Below, in pieces: positions 32,694 through 41,819 of a stretch of DNA of 64,000 nt. Position numbers and translations under genes: made by a program. Source of the stretch: Flavobacteriaceae bacterium PS02293 (GTDB lineage Bacteria > Bacteroidota > Bacteroidia > Flavobacteriales > Weeksellaceae); the NCBI GenBank assembly GCA_029960045.1, contig JASCOV010000007.1, positions 154,654-218,653 of the forward strand. Direction: 5' to 3'. Below the pieces are notes generated by a model. That model searched no databases. It was not told the origin of the DNA and saw only the letters and a list, made by a program, of their open reading frames with translations. Each line of letters starts with the position of its first letter. The stretch's first letter is position 1.

Positions 32694-35600
32694 ATGAATT
32701 TAATACGTTTTGCGCTAAGAAAGCCCATTGCCGTAATGGTCGTTTTCCTGTCGGTCATTGTGCTTTCGCTTACAGCTATAAAAAAAATAAAAGTAGATAT
32801 TTTTCCCGAGGTAGAGTTGCCTTCAATGTACATTGCGATGCCTTACGGAGGGCTTTCACCTCAATATATGGACGGTTTTATGTCCAATGAATTTCAAAAA
32901 GTCCTGCTTTTTGTGAATGGTGTCAAGAATATTGATTTCAAAAGTGTTCAGGGACTTACCTTAATGAAACTGACCTTTTATCCCGGCACTGATATGGCGC
33001 AGGCTGCAGGTGAGGTTTCCACGCAGGTTTCTCGGGCAATGGGATTTTTACCACCGGGTGCCGTACCACCAATGGTTGTGCGGTTTGACGGTAATTCACT
33101 TCCGGTCGGTCAACTCGTCTTTGAAAGTGACAATCACTCGGTAACAGATCTTCAGACAATGGTTCTTACCAAAATCCGACCGATGTTTGTTGAGATTCCC
33201 GGTATTACGGCTCCGGCACCTTTTGGCGGTAACATCCGTTCGATCGTGGTAAATATTGACCCGGCTGCAATGCAGAGTAACGGACTGAGTCCTGAAGAAA
33301 TTACTTTGGCGATCACAAAAAGCAGCCATCCTTCGCCGGCAGGAAATATCAGAATGGGTGAAACGAATTATATGGCACCGATCAATTCCATAGCCAAAGA
33401 TCCTGCGGAGTTTCTTAAAATTCCGATAAAGACCCAAGACGGTAGAACTCTTTACGTGGAAGATGTTGCCAATGTTCAGGATGGAGCTGATCAGACATCT
33501 GGATATGCATTGGTCAATGGGAAACGCTCTGTCTATCTTCCGGTGATCAAAAAATCAGATGCTTCTACTCTGACAGCAGTTGAAAATCTAAAAAAAGCAA
33601 TGCCAAAACTGAGAGATCAGCTTCCGGATGATGTGAAGGTAAGTTATGAATTTGACCAGTCAAAATATATTGAACGCTCCCTTTCAAATCTAATTCATGA
33701 AGGACTTTTAGGCGCACTCTTTACAGGACTGGTCATTATTCTTTTTCTAGGTGACCTTCGAGGTGCGCTGATCGTGGTCTTTACAATTCCCATAGCAATA
33801 TTAACAGCCGTCTGTGTGCTCTATTTTGCAGGTTATACTATTAATATAATGACATTGAGTGGGTTAGCCTTATCCATCGGAATTTTGGTAGATGAGGCTA
33901 CGGTCACGATCGAGAATATCCACCAACATATGGAAATGAGGAAAACAAAACCCAAAGCTATTCTGGATGCAGTACTTGAAATCTCCATTCCGAAGGTGCT
34001 TATATTATTATGTATTTTGGCAGTTCTTACGCCTGCCTTCATTATGACGGGCATTCCAAAAGATATGTTTCTTCCGCTTTCTTTTGCAGTTGCATTCGCA
34101 ATGATAGCTTCCTTTCTGGCATCCCAGACCTTCGTTCCGATCCTCGCTAACTGGATGATGAAGAATAAGCATATTGAGAAGCATTATGTTAAAAACAGGA
34201 GTTTTTTCTATCGTTTCAGAACAGGCTACAGTCATAAAATGAGAAAATGGTCCGGAAGGACTTTGGTATTGTTTTCAGCCTATATTATTTTCTCGGGCCT
34301 TTTAATACTTTTAATGATGCGCTCTTTGGGCACCGATATTATGCCTCTTTCCAACAGCGGTGATTTTCAGATGAGAATTGATGCGCCACAGGGAAGCCGC
34401 CTGGAGAAAACTGAAAAGCTGGTGAAGGATATTCTCAAAGATATTGAAGGTATTTTGCCAGAAAATGCGGTCAGCATCAGTTCGGCCTATGTTGGTTTAC
34501 ATCCTGCAGCAACACCGATCAATCCCATATTTCTTTTCACCAACGGAACACATCAGTCTGTTTTGCAGGTTTCTGTAAATAAGGAGATCTTTTCAGGGTC
34601 TATGGAAGATTTGAAAGAAAAGATTCGCAAGACTATTTCTAAGAAGCATCCTGAAGCACAAATCAATTTTGAACCCATGGAACTTACCGAAAAAATCATT
34701 GGACAGGGATCGATGACCCCGATAGAAATCAAGGTAGGATCTCCGAATCTGAAACTGGCGGCATCCCACGCAAAAAAAATCGAGGAAAAGCTGAAAAGCA
34801 ACGATTTCCTGCGAGACGTCCGTATTGCAGAGCCACTTCAATATCCGACTTTACAGATCAACGTAGACCGAAATCTCGCTGCGCAGTTCGGACTGACGAT
34901 GCAGGATGTAACACGCAGTCTTGTGACCGCTACCTCTTCAACCCGATACACCGACAAAAACCTCTGGGTCGACCCAAAATCAGGACTTGTCTTTCAGACA
35001 CAGGTTCAGATTCCAGAAAGTGTAATGAACTCTGAAGAGATCCTGAAATCACTTCCACTGAAAAAAGACAGCCCGAGACCCGTTCTTGAAGATATCGCTA
35101 CTGTTAAAAAAATGACCGCACCGGCACAGGTCAACCGAAAGGGACCTATGAGATATGTAACGATTATCGGAAATGTGTACGGAAAAGACCTAGGCTCTGC
35201 TTCCAAAGCGGTGAAAAATGCCATCAGTGAGACTGGAAAACCTCCAAAAAGTGTTTCTGTTTGGACAGAAGGCACACTGCAGCTACTGGATGATACACTT
35301 GACAGTCTTGCAATGGGACTTTTGGCGGCAGTACTAGCGATATTACTGATGCTTGCTGCTTATTATCAATCATTTAAAGTGCCTTTTGTTGTTCTTTCCG
35401 TGATTCCTTCTGTGATCGTGGGAAGTCTTGTTTTGATTTTCATTACCGGCAGTACGCTCAACCTCCAGTCATATATGGGGATGATTATGTCCATTGGTGT
35501 TTCGGTTTCAAATGCAGTATTACTTATCAATCAGGCAGAGTACTACCGTAAACATTACCATATCAGCGCGCTTCATTCTGCGAGAATGGCAGCAGCGTCC

Positions 35601-35852
35601 AGACTTCGCCCTGTACTGATGACCGCTTTGGCGATGCTGGCTGGGATGATTCCTATGGCAATCGGTATAGGGGAAGGTTCTGAGCAGGTTGCTCCACTTG
35701 GTAGAGCGGTTATCGGTGGTATCATCGCATCCACTCTCACCATTCTGCTTTTGGTTCCGCATTTTTTTGCAGCAGTAATGTCTAATGCAGGGCATTCAAA
35801 TCCTTCATTGGATCCGGAAGATGAGGAAAGTGAATTTTACGTACAATCTTAA
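32694..35852 (+). CDS. RND efflux permease
   Basis: 1052 residues with the complete RND layout. The N-terminal helix (KPIAVMVVFLSVIVLSL) is followed by porter loops; the TM4 region GILVDEATVTIENIHQH has one Asp followed by Glu instead of the Asp-Asp pair of AcrB, as in several CzcA/MdtB-like Bacteroidota pumps. The second membrane block contains SIGVSVSNAVLLINQAE. It starts 9 nt after tolC and precedes the adaptor gene (14 nt). Substrate unknown; the thioredoxin-like and DsrE genes that follow suggest an envelope stress or thiol/metal role. Confidence 0.93.
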   Translation: MNLIRFALRKPIAVMVVFLSVIVLSLTAIKKIKVDIFPEVELPSMYIAMPYGGLSPQYMDGFMSNEFQKVLLFVNGVKNIDFKSVQGLTLMKLTFYPGTDMAQAAGEVSTQVSRAMGFLPPGAVPPMVVRFDGNSLPVGQLVFESDNHSVTDLQTMVLTKIRPMFVEIPGITAPAPFGGNIRSIVVNIDPAAMQSNGLSPEEITLAITKSSHPSPAGNIRMGETNYMAPINSIAKDPAEFLKIPIKTQDGRTLYVEDVANVQDGADQTSGYALVNGKRSVYLPVIKKSDASTLTAVENLKKAMPKLRDQLPDDVKVSYEFDQSKYIERSLSNLIHEGLLGALFTGLVIILFLGDLRGALIVVFTIPIAILTAVCVLYFAGYTINIMTLSGLALSIGILVDEATVTIENIHQHMEMRKTKPKAILDAVLEISIPKVLILLCILAVLTPAFIMTGIPKDMFLPLSFAVAFAMIASFLASQTFVPILANWMMKNKHIEKHYVKNRSFFYRFRTGYSHKMRKWSGRTLVLFSAYIIFSGLLILLMMRSLGTDIMPLSNSGDFQMRIDAPQGSRLEKTEKLVKDILKDIEGILPENAVSISSAYVGLHPAATPINPIFLFTNGTHQSVLQVSVNKEIFSGSMEDLKEKIRKTISKKHPEAQINFEPMELTEKIIGQGSMTPIEIKVGSPNLKLAASHAKKIEEKLKSNDFLRDVRIAEPLQYPTLQINVDRNLAAQFGLTMQDVTRSLVTATSSTRYTDKNLWVDPKSGLVFQTQVQIPESVMNSEEILKSLPLKKDSPRPVLEDIATVKKMTAPAQVNRKGPMRYVTIIGNVYGKDLGSASKAVKNAISETGKPPKSVSVWTEGTLQLLDDTLDSLAMGLLAAVLAILLMLAAYYQSFKVPFVVLSVIPSVIVGSLVLIFITGSTLNLQSYMGMIMSIGVSVSNAVLLINQAEYYRKHYHISALHSARMAAASRLRPVLMTALAMLAGMIPMAIGIGEGSEQVAPLGRAVIGGIIASTLTILLLVPHFFAAVMSNAGHSNPSLDPEDEESEFYVQS

Positions 35853-35866
35853 ATAATTAAAAAATA

Positions 35867-36967
35867 ATGAAAATCATCAATAAAATAAAATACATCTTTA
35901 TTCCGGTCGTTCTTTTGGGAGTGGCTTCCTGCTCGGGCGAAAAGGAAAGTAAACATGAAACAAAAAAAACAGTTCAGCCTGCTCAGTCTTTCGTGACTAC
36001 AGAAATCAAGCTTATAAATCCCACTTATCAGATTTCTGTTCCAGGCGAACTGAAACCTTATGAATCGGTGCAGATCTTTGCCAAGGTTGCCGGATTTATC
36101 AAGAAAATTTATGTTGACAGAGGGTCAGTTGTGACCAAAGGTCAGCTTCTTGCAGTTCTGGAAGCACCAGAAATGAATCAGGATTACCTATCCGATAAAT
36201 CTTCACAGCAGAAAACATACACCGACTATCTTTATGCTAAACAGGCTTTTGAGCGATTGCAGGACGCTGCCAGTACAAAAGGAGCTGTTGCCGACATAGA
36301 ACTGGATAGGGCTAAAAGCATTATGCAGAGTTCCAAAGCAACGTATGAGGCATCAAAAGCGGGCACCGGTAGGTCTTCACAGATGAATCAGTACCTTAGA
36401 ATCACGGTACCTTTCAGTGGTGTGATAATGGAGAGGAATCTGTCGGTAGGAGCCCTGGTTGGTCCCAATTCAGGAATGGCTCTTTTCAGTATCGCTCAGA
36501 AAAATAAGCTGAGACTGACGGTTTCTCTTCCTGAAAAACACGCATCAAGTGTCAATGAGGGCATAGTGGCACAATTTACGGTCAACTCGATCCCGGGAAA
36601 GAATTTTGAAGCCCATCATTCAAGGAATTCCGGTGTTATCAGTCAGGAAAACCGTTCGATGACACTTGAGTTTGATGTCCCAAATCCGGGTACTGTCTTA
36701 AAAGGGGGAGAATATGCACAGGTCCAGCTCAATCTCAAAAGAAGTGCACCTACATTTTTTGTACCCACGAAAAGTATTCTGCAGACTCAGTCCGGAACCT
36801 TTGTGATGACCTTCAATGATAATACGGTAAGCAGAGTTGCTGTGAAAGAAGGAATCACCTATGAAAAAATGACCGAGGTCTTTGGTGCACTTTCCGGCCA
36901 TGACAAAGTTCTAGTAAAACCTTCCGAAGAAATTGAGGAAGGAAAGATATCAACCAAAAAAAAATAA
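35867..36967 (+). CDS. RND efflux periplasmic adaptor lipoprotein
   Basis: 366 residues with a lipobox at GVASC (Cys22). Lipoyl halves VAGFIKKIYVDRGSVVTKGQLLAVLE and VPFSGVIMERNLSVGALVG (positions about 72-97 and 180-200) enclose a short helical hairpin; a beta-barrel domain and the membrane-proximal part (FFVPTKSILQTQSGTF) follow. The order tolC-pump-adaptor differs from the tolC-adaptor-pump order of the 13780 operon. The next gene starts 3 nt after its stop. Confidence 0.92.
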   Translation: MKIINKIKYIFIPVVLLGVASCSGEKESKHETKKTVQPAQSFVTTEIKLINPTYQISVPGELKPYESVQIFAKVAGFIKKIYVDRGSVVTKGQLLAVLEAPEMNQDYLSDKSSQQKTYTDYLYAKQAFERLQDAASTKGAVADIELDRAKSIMQSSKATYEASKAGTGRSSQMNQYLRITVPFSGVIMERNLSVGALVGPNSGMALFSIAQKNKLRLTVSLPEKHASSVNEGIVAQFTVNSIPGKNFEAHHSRNSGVISQENRSMTLEFDVPNPGTVLKGGEYAQVQLNLKRSAPTFFVPTKSILQTQSGTFVMTFNDNTVSRVAVKEGITYEKMTEVFGALSGHDKVLVKPSEEIEEGKISTKKK

Positions 36968-36970
36968 ATA

Positions 36971-37513
36971 ATGACAACGATCTTAAAAAGTAAAACACCT
37001 ATTTTCATTCTGATGATGACCCTATTTTCTTTTTCTTTGAATGCGATGCAATCAAGAGTTGAGAATCAGGATCGGCTCATCCCACAAAATAATGTAAATG
37101 ATAATGAGGATATCATCATAATCGATGAGAGCGGAAAGAAAATTGCTCTGAGTGAACTGAAAGGGAAAGTGGTCTTTGTAAATTTCTGGGCCACATGGTG
37201 CAGACCTTGTGTCGAAGAAATGCCGAGCATCAGAGACCTGAAAAACAAATTCAAGGGAAATGACAATATCGTTTTTGTCCTTCTCAATGTGGAAGCCAAC
37301 CTGACAACGTCTAAGAAATTTATGAGGGATAAAAACTACGATCTTCCGGTGTATGTCGCAGCAGACACTATTCCTTCGAAGTACTTTCAGGGAGCAATTC
37401 CGACGACTTTGATCTTTAATAAAAAAGGAGAACTCGAAGCACAGATGCAGGGAGGGCAAGATTTTGACCAGCCTGAGATTTATGAAGCGCTTAAAAAGTT
37501 AACCGGACAATAA
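36971..37513 (+). CDS. TlpA-like exported thioredoxin-fold protein
   Basis: 180 residues. A signal peptide (about 1-26) precedes a short acidic linker and an AhpC/TSA-type redoxin domain. The active site is Cys77-Arg-Pro-Cys80 in FWATWCRPCVEEM; the cis-Pro lies in IPTTLIF. TlpA/ResA proteins act as periplasmic thiol reductases. It starts 3 nt after the RND adaptor and is followed after 18 nt by a second member, so the pair belongs to the efflux operon. Confidence 0.9.
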   Translation: MTTILKSKTPIFILMMTLFSFSLNAMQSRVENQDRLIPQNNVNDNEDIIIIDESGKKIALSELKGKVVFVNFWATWCRPCVEEMPSIRDLKNKFKGNDNIVFVLLNVEANLTTSKKFMRDKNYDLPVYVAADTIPSKYFQGAIPTTLIFNKKGELEAQMQGGQDFDQPEIYEALKKLTGQ

Positions 37514-37531
37514 TTTATTAAGATAAGAACA

Positions 37532-38137
37532 ATGGAAAAATTTAAAATATGGCTTCGGAAGAACTGGAGTACGGCACTTTTGGTGTCAATATTCATCGTG
37601 TTGCTTGTGAGTCCCGATGCAAAAGCCTGGCTAATGCGCCAGATCATCTCTACAGGTCTTATGAACTCAAAGATTGAAGAAAAGGAAACAGAGCCAGCCG
37701 TTGAGTCGACTCCTTTGTCCAGTACTGAAAACTTCAGTGTCAGGAATGATAAAGGTGAGATCATCAATACTTCTGACCTCAAGGGAAAAGTAGTATTTAT
37801 TAACTTCTGGGCGTCCTGGTGTCCGCCTTGCCGTGCGGAATTTCCTTCGATTCAGACATTCTACGACCGATTTAAATCCAATAAAGATCTTGTTTTTCTT
37901 ACAGTCAATCTGGATGAGCAGACCGCCTTGGGTAAAATGTATCTTGAAAAAGAACAATTCACTGTTCCGTTTTTAGTTGCAGAAGGTTCGATTCCAACCG
38001 CTTTTTTTAATGGTTCGCTTCCTACGACCGTCGTTTTGGACAAATCAGGAAAAATTAGGATGCATCATGCGGGAATGGCAGACTACAGCAAAGAATCATT
38101 CTATCAAGAAATCAATCAACTTTTAAATGAAAAATAA
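37532..38137 (+). CDS. Membrane-anchored TlpA-like thioredoxin-fold protein
   Basis: 201 residues. An uncleaved N-terminal anchor (TALLVSIFIVLLVSPDA) leads to a linker and a redoxin domain with active site Cys97-Pro-Pro-Cys100 (FWASWCPPCRAEF) and cis-Pro in LPTTVVL. It resembles ResA/TlpA, which keep periplasmic cysteines reduced for cytochrome c or metal-site assembly. It is paralogous to the preceding gene. Its TAA shares an A with the ATG of the next gene (TAATG), so translation is coupled. Confidence 0.9.
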   Translation: MEKFKIWLRKNWSTALLVSIFIVLLVSPDAKAWLMRQIISTGLMNSKIEEKETEPAVESTPLSSTENFSVRNDKGEIINTSDLKGKVVFINFWASWCPPCRAEFPSIQTFYDRFKSNKDLVFLTVNLDEQTALGKMYLEKEQFTVPFLVAEGSIPTAFFNGSLPTTVVLDKSGKIRMHHAGMADYSKESFYQEINQLLNEK

Positions 38138-38586
38138 TGAAAAAATTAATTAAGATATTGATCTTATCAATTTTCCTGACAGGGTTTATGGGTTTCGCTC
38201 AAAAGGCAGCAGTTTACGAACCAGCAAAATCTATTCATAAGGAGTACAAGGCTTTGTATGTGATCAATGAAGGTGATGACCAGAAAATCAGAGTCATTAT
38301 CAGAAATATCAATAACGCTATGGAAGATCCCAGGCTGAAAGGCAAACTGAAGGTCGAACTGCTGGCTTTTGGGGGCGGAGTGAAAATGTTCAGAAAGAAA
38401 AACCCCTATCGGGAACTTCTTACAAGTCTGCAAGATAAAGGGGTAGTGATGGTACAGTGCGAAAATACCCTTCGTGAAAAAAAGATCGACAAGTCCGAAT
38501 TATTTGAGTTTATAAATTACACCCCCAGCGGAAATGGAGAAATGATTTTGAGACAGTATGAAGGCTGGGCAATAGTTAAACCTTAA
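38137..38586 (+). CDS. Exported DsrE/DsrF-like protein
   Basis: 149 residues, signal peptide about 1-21 (GFAQ). The core has the DsrE pattern: strand ALYVINEGD, helix with IIRNINNAMED, strand VELLAFGGGV and the Cys-bearing strand VVMVQC108ENTLR that carries the sulfur-transfer Cys in this family. DsrE proteins relay persulfide sulfur; periplasmic versions are common in Bacteroidota but poorly studied. It overlaps the preceding TlpA gene by one base and ends the operon. Confidence 0.82.
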   Translation: MKKLIKILILSIFLTGFMGFAQKAAVYEPAKSIHKEYKALYVINEGDDQKIRVIIRNINNAMEDPRLKGKLKVELLAFGGGVKMFRKKNPYRELLTSLQDKGVVMVQCENTLREKKIDKSELFEFINYTPSGNGEMILRQYEGWAIVKP

Positions 38587-38655
38587 AAATAAAATTATCA
38601 ATAAGATTGATCAACGGTGTTCACGGTTATCTGAAACCGCACCTGAGACTTTGTT

Positions 38656-38991
38656 ATGACAATTAAAAAGGCTACACTGAAAATTCTGGAGGTTACGCAA
38701 AATTTCAGATTGTTTTCAAAATCATCAAAACTTAAAATCTACACCTCCTGTTCTTTTGTCGAAGGAGACACATTCCACATAACGCCACCACTATTACAAT
38801 CGAAATATGAATCGTTGATTCCAGTACTCAACGAACTTGGCTTAGATGTAATGATTAGACATTGGGATTTTGCCTACATTCCAAAGAATCTGCTTAAATC
38901 GGGAGGTCAGCTCAATTATCCTGTTTTAGCTTGCTATGTATTTAATGACGATAGAAAATCCTTTTGGCTTCAGAGTTTAGGAAATATATAA
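38656..38991 (+). CDS. Hypothetical protein, 111 aa
   Basis: No family recognised. The chain is soluble-looking, with Cys residues in YTSCSF and LACYVF and an aromatic stretch (IRHWDFAYIPKNLL). No signal peptide or membrane helix is visible. It lies 69 bp after the DsrE gene, in the same direction, without an evident terminator between, so it may be a distal operon member or a lone gene. Codon use is ordinary for the window. Confidence 0.5.
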   Translation: MTIKKATLKILEVTQNFRLFSKSSKLKIYTSCSFVEGDTFHITPPLLQSKYESLIPVLNELGLDVMIRHWDFAYIPKNLLKSGGQLNYPVLACYVFNDDRKSFWLQSLGNI

Positions 38992-39386
38992 TAACGATCA
39001 GCATATTGAGAAAGATAAGATGTAAAAAGTATCTTTCCTGACAGAATAAGGGTTCTGAAAAAGTACGGTAAAAACAGAAAAGAAACTGTAATGACTGTCT
39101 GTGGTGCTATAAAGTATTATCATGCAAAATATCCGCTCAAAGAAAAATACTCAAATTCTTTCTTTTGGTATAATTAAGGTGACTATATACTTGAATGTCC
39201 CAGATTGTATTTTAATAAAATATTAATTTTTACTACTCGTTATAGTTTAGTTTCTGATTCGGTACATTCAAGTATATAATTGTCTGGTATTATAGTATCG
39301 AAAGTTGATCTACAAATAGTACAAAAATTGATGCCATTATTGTGAGTTTTACAGAATTTCCTAATGTTTTCCTATTTTAAAAGCTG
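38992..39386. other. Intergenic region with a long inverted repeat
   Basis: There is no convincing gene; a 52-codon open stretch near 39025-39176 lacks a good start context and family likeness. The main feature is the inverted repeat recorded at 39184-39278. The BCCT promoter lies at the right end. Confidence 0.55.
39184..39278. repeat. Inverted repeat with 18-bp arms (17 of 18 matching)
   Basis: TATATACTTGAATGTCCC at 39184-39201 pairs with GGTACATTCAAGTATATA at 39261-39278, one mismatch, with about 60 AT-rich bp between. It could be a small transposable remnant (MITE) or a long hairpin. GAC and GTC just outside the arms extend the symmetry loosely. Confidence 0.6.
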
Positions 39387-39394
39387 TATATTTG
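39387..39394 (+). promoter_or_regulatory. TAnnTTTG -7 element of the BCCT transporter gene
   Basis: TATATTTG, 25 nt before the ATG at 39420. Confidence 0.5.
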
Positions 39395-39419
39395 AAAGTA
39401 GGCCAACAATTTCTTTTGT

Positions 39420-41438
39420 ATGAATTTACCCAAACCAACATCAAAAATCAGATTCACATTCGATAAAGGGGTTACTATACCCAGCTTAATTTTTATAGTG
39501 GGAATATGTCTGTTCTCAGTATTGTTTCCTGTTGAGATTAAGGCTATTTTAGATTTGATAAAGAATTTTATTTTTGTAAATCTCAACTGGGTGTACGTAT
39601 GGTGTGTAACAATATTTGTGATCTTTCTCGTATTTCTAATGTTTAGCAAGTACGGAAAAATCAGATTGGGAACCAATGATAGTAAACCTGAACATTCTTT
39701 CTTTTCTTGGATTTCCATGCTTTTTGCGGCTGGGATGGGAATAGGCCTCATGTATTTTAGCGTAGCGGAACCTATGCAGCATTATTCTACAGATGCTTTT
39801 TCGGAAAGTCATATTATCAGCAGGGCAAAAAATGCACAACTTTATACTTTCTTCCATTGGGGAATTCATGCCTGGGCAATTTATGGTCTCGTAGGTCTCT
39901 GTTTAGCATATTTTACCTATCGTTACAGACTTCCTTTGTCACTCCGCAGTTGCCTGTATCCATTGTTAAAGGACAGAATTAAAGGTAAATGGGGCGATGT
40001 GATTGATATATTCGCTTTATGCAGTACCTTTTTCGGTATTACAACAACGCTGGGATTTGGGGTTGTGCAAATTAATTCCGGATTGGAAATGATGAAAATT
40101 TTGCCGGATACGGGTTTTGTCTATCAAATACTAATTGTTCTTGTTTTAGTATCTATTGCCGTTCTCTCAGCGACATCAGGAGTTAATAAGGGAGTTAAGA
40201 TCTTAAGTAATATCAACGTTGTTATCGTAATTATCCTTCTTTTATTTGTCCTGTTTTTAGGACCAACCGTTTATCTGATTGGAAGTTTCACCTATGGCCT
40301 GGGCAACTATATCAACAACTTTTTTGACCTGACTTTCAACACCCACGTTTATGAGCAGAAAACACTGCCTTGGTTTTATAACTGGACCATTCTTTATTGG
40401 GCATGGTGGATTTCCTGGTCACCTTTTGTCGGACTGTTTATTGCTAAGATTTCAAAAGGAAGGAGTATCCGTGAATTCATTGCCGCTGTTTTGATCATTC
40501 CCACATTATTCAATTTTATCTGGATGTCGGTCTTTGGAAACAGTGCGATCTGGTTTGACTTCAACGTGGCCAATGGCGCACTGAGTGCATTGGTTTATGA
40601 TCCGGATGCTTTGATGTTCAGATTTTTAGAATATTTGCCACTTTCCAAAGTTTTAAGTTTTATCGTTCTTGCAATAATAATCATCTTTTTCGTTACTTCA
40701 GCAGATTCAGGAATGCTGGTAATGGACAGTATATCCTCTAAAAATTCAAGTAAATCACCTAAGATCCAAATGGTATTCTGGGGAATACTTCTGGCTACCT
40801 TAGCCCTTATGCTACTTAATGCAGGCGGCCTTGAAGCGTTGCAGACGATGACACTTATCACTGCGCTGCCGTTTGCGGTCATTATGATTTTATTTGTTGT
40901 CTCGTTGATGAAGGCTCTTGTCATCGATTACCGATATTACGAAAAAGGACTTTCGGTTTCTACAGTACCATGGTCTGGTGAATTCTGGAAAGAACGGCTG
41001 AAGAAAATTGTTTCTTTTAAAACGAAAGACTCAGTGAAAACGTTTATGGACGACCAGGTCTTGCGTGCTTTCACAGAATTAAAGGAAGAATTTTCACTAA
41101 ATGGAATTGCCGTTGAGATCAATTACTTAACGGAAGATTTAAAGATCCATTTAGAGATCCATCACGATGTGGTCAATAATTTTATCTATGGAGTGACGGG
41201 GCAAAAAAGAATTGTTTCCGAATACATGGTGGATGATGAAAATCTGCCAGACCTGGATAGCAATGTTACTTATTTCCCTAAAACCTATTTTGGTGATTCA
41301 CGTGAAGGATACGATGTCCAGTACTTTACCAAAAATGAATTGATCAGCGATGTCCTAAAACACTATGACCGCTTCCTTAAGATAGTTGCTGAAGAGTCAA
41401 ACGAAATGTTTATAAGCAGCGACAATAATTCTCAATAG
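39420..41438 (+). CDS. BCCT family betaine/choline/carnitine transporter
   Basis: 672 residues with 12 helices. The glycine-rich motif GMGIGLMYFSVAEP (near residue 104) and the aromatic substrate/signature segment WWISWSPFVGLFIA (near 330) identify the family. A long cytosolic C-terminal domain of about 150 residues follows the last helix, as in the BetT-type members of similar length. These import glycine betaine or choline with Na+ or H+ for osmoprotection. It faces the CPA2 antiporter gene tail to tail and starts the ion/osmotic region. Confidence 0.95.
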   Translation: MNLPKPTSKIRFTFDKGVTIPSLIFIVGICLFSVLFPVEIKAILDLIKNFIFVNLNWVYVWCVTIFVIFLVFLMFSKYGKIRLGTNDSKPEHSFFSWISMLFAAGMGIGLMYFSVAEPMQHYSTDAFSESHIISRAKNAQLYTFFHWGIHAWAIYGLVGLCLAYFTYRYRLPLSLRSCLYPLLKDRIKGKWGDVIDIFALCSTFFGITTTLGFGVVQINSGLEMMKILPDTGFVYQILIVLVLVSIAVLSATSGVNKGVKILSNINVVIVIILLLFVLFLGPTVYLIGSFTYGLGNYINNFFDLTFNTHVYEQKTLPWFYNWTILYWAWWISWSPFVGLFIAKISKGRSIREFIAAVLIIPTLFNFIWMSVFGNSAIWFDFNVANGALSALVYDPDALMFRFLEYLPLSKVLSFIVLAIIIIFFVTSADSGMLVMDSISSKNSSKSPKIQMVFWGILLATLALMLLNAGGLEALQTMTLITALPFAVIMILFVVSLMKALVIDYRYYEKGLSVSTVPWSGEFWKERLKKIVSFKTKDSVKTFMDDQVLRAFTELKEEFSLNGIAVEINYLTEDLKIHLEIHHDVVNNFIYGVTGQKRIVSEYMVDDENLPDLDSNVTYFPKTYFGDSREGYDVQYFTKNELISDVLKHYDRFLKIVAEESNEMFISSDNNSQ

Positions 41439-41819
41439 ACTTAATATTTTAATCCAGGTTTCAACCGATCGGATTTCAGTACACTTAAAAAAAAACAAAT
41501 ATTTTAAAAACCATTCAATATAATTCCGGATTGGATAGTTAATCTTAATTAGTTATAAGAAGATTTAGTGATTATATGGCATTTTCTATTGATGATGTCT
41601 CACATAAAACATTCAAAAGACAAGACCATACCATATTTATTATCAAGCATTTATTGTTATAACCAGACTGATATTGCTATTTTCATATTTTGTGAAAGCC
41701 TTTTCTGAAATTTATGATTATGATGATAAACTGATTCAGAAAAGCTACTTATCAATGTTGATTATCTTGCTGCCTTATCATTTACCTCGAACTTTGAGGG
41801 CTACGGAATATTCTATAAT
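41439..41819. other. 381-bp convergent intergenic region
   Basis: It lies between the BCCT gene and the minus-strand antiporter. It contains a run of nine A at about 41488 and AT-rich sequence, but no clear terminator hairpin and no supported gene. Confidence 0.5.

Noticed and set aside
39025..39176. About 52 open codons upstream of the inverted repeat (ending in SFFWYN)
   Set aside because: Only a late ATG is available and no family is recognised; it may be the tail of a decayed gene, but that cannot be supported.
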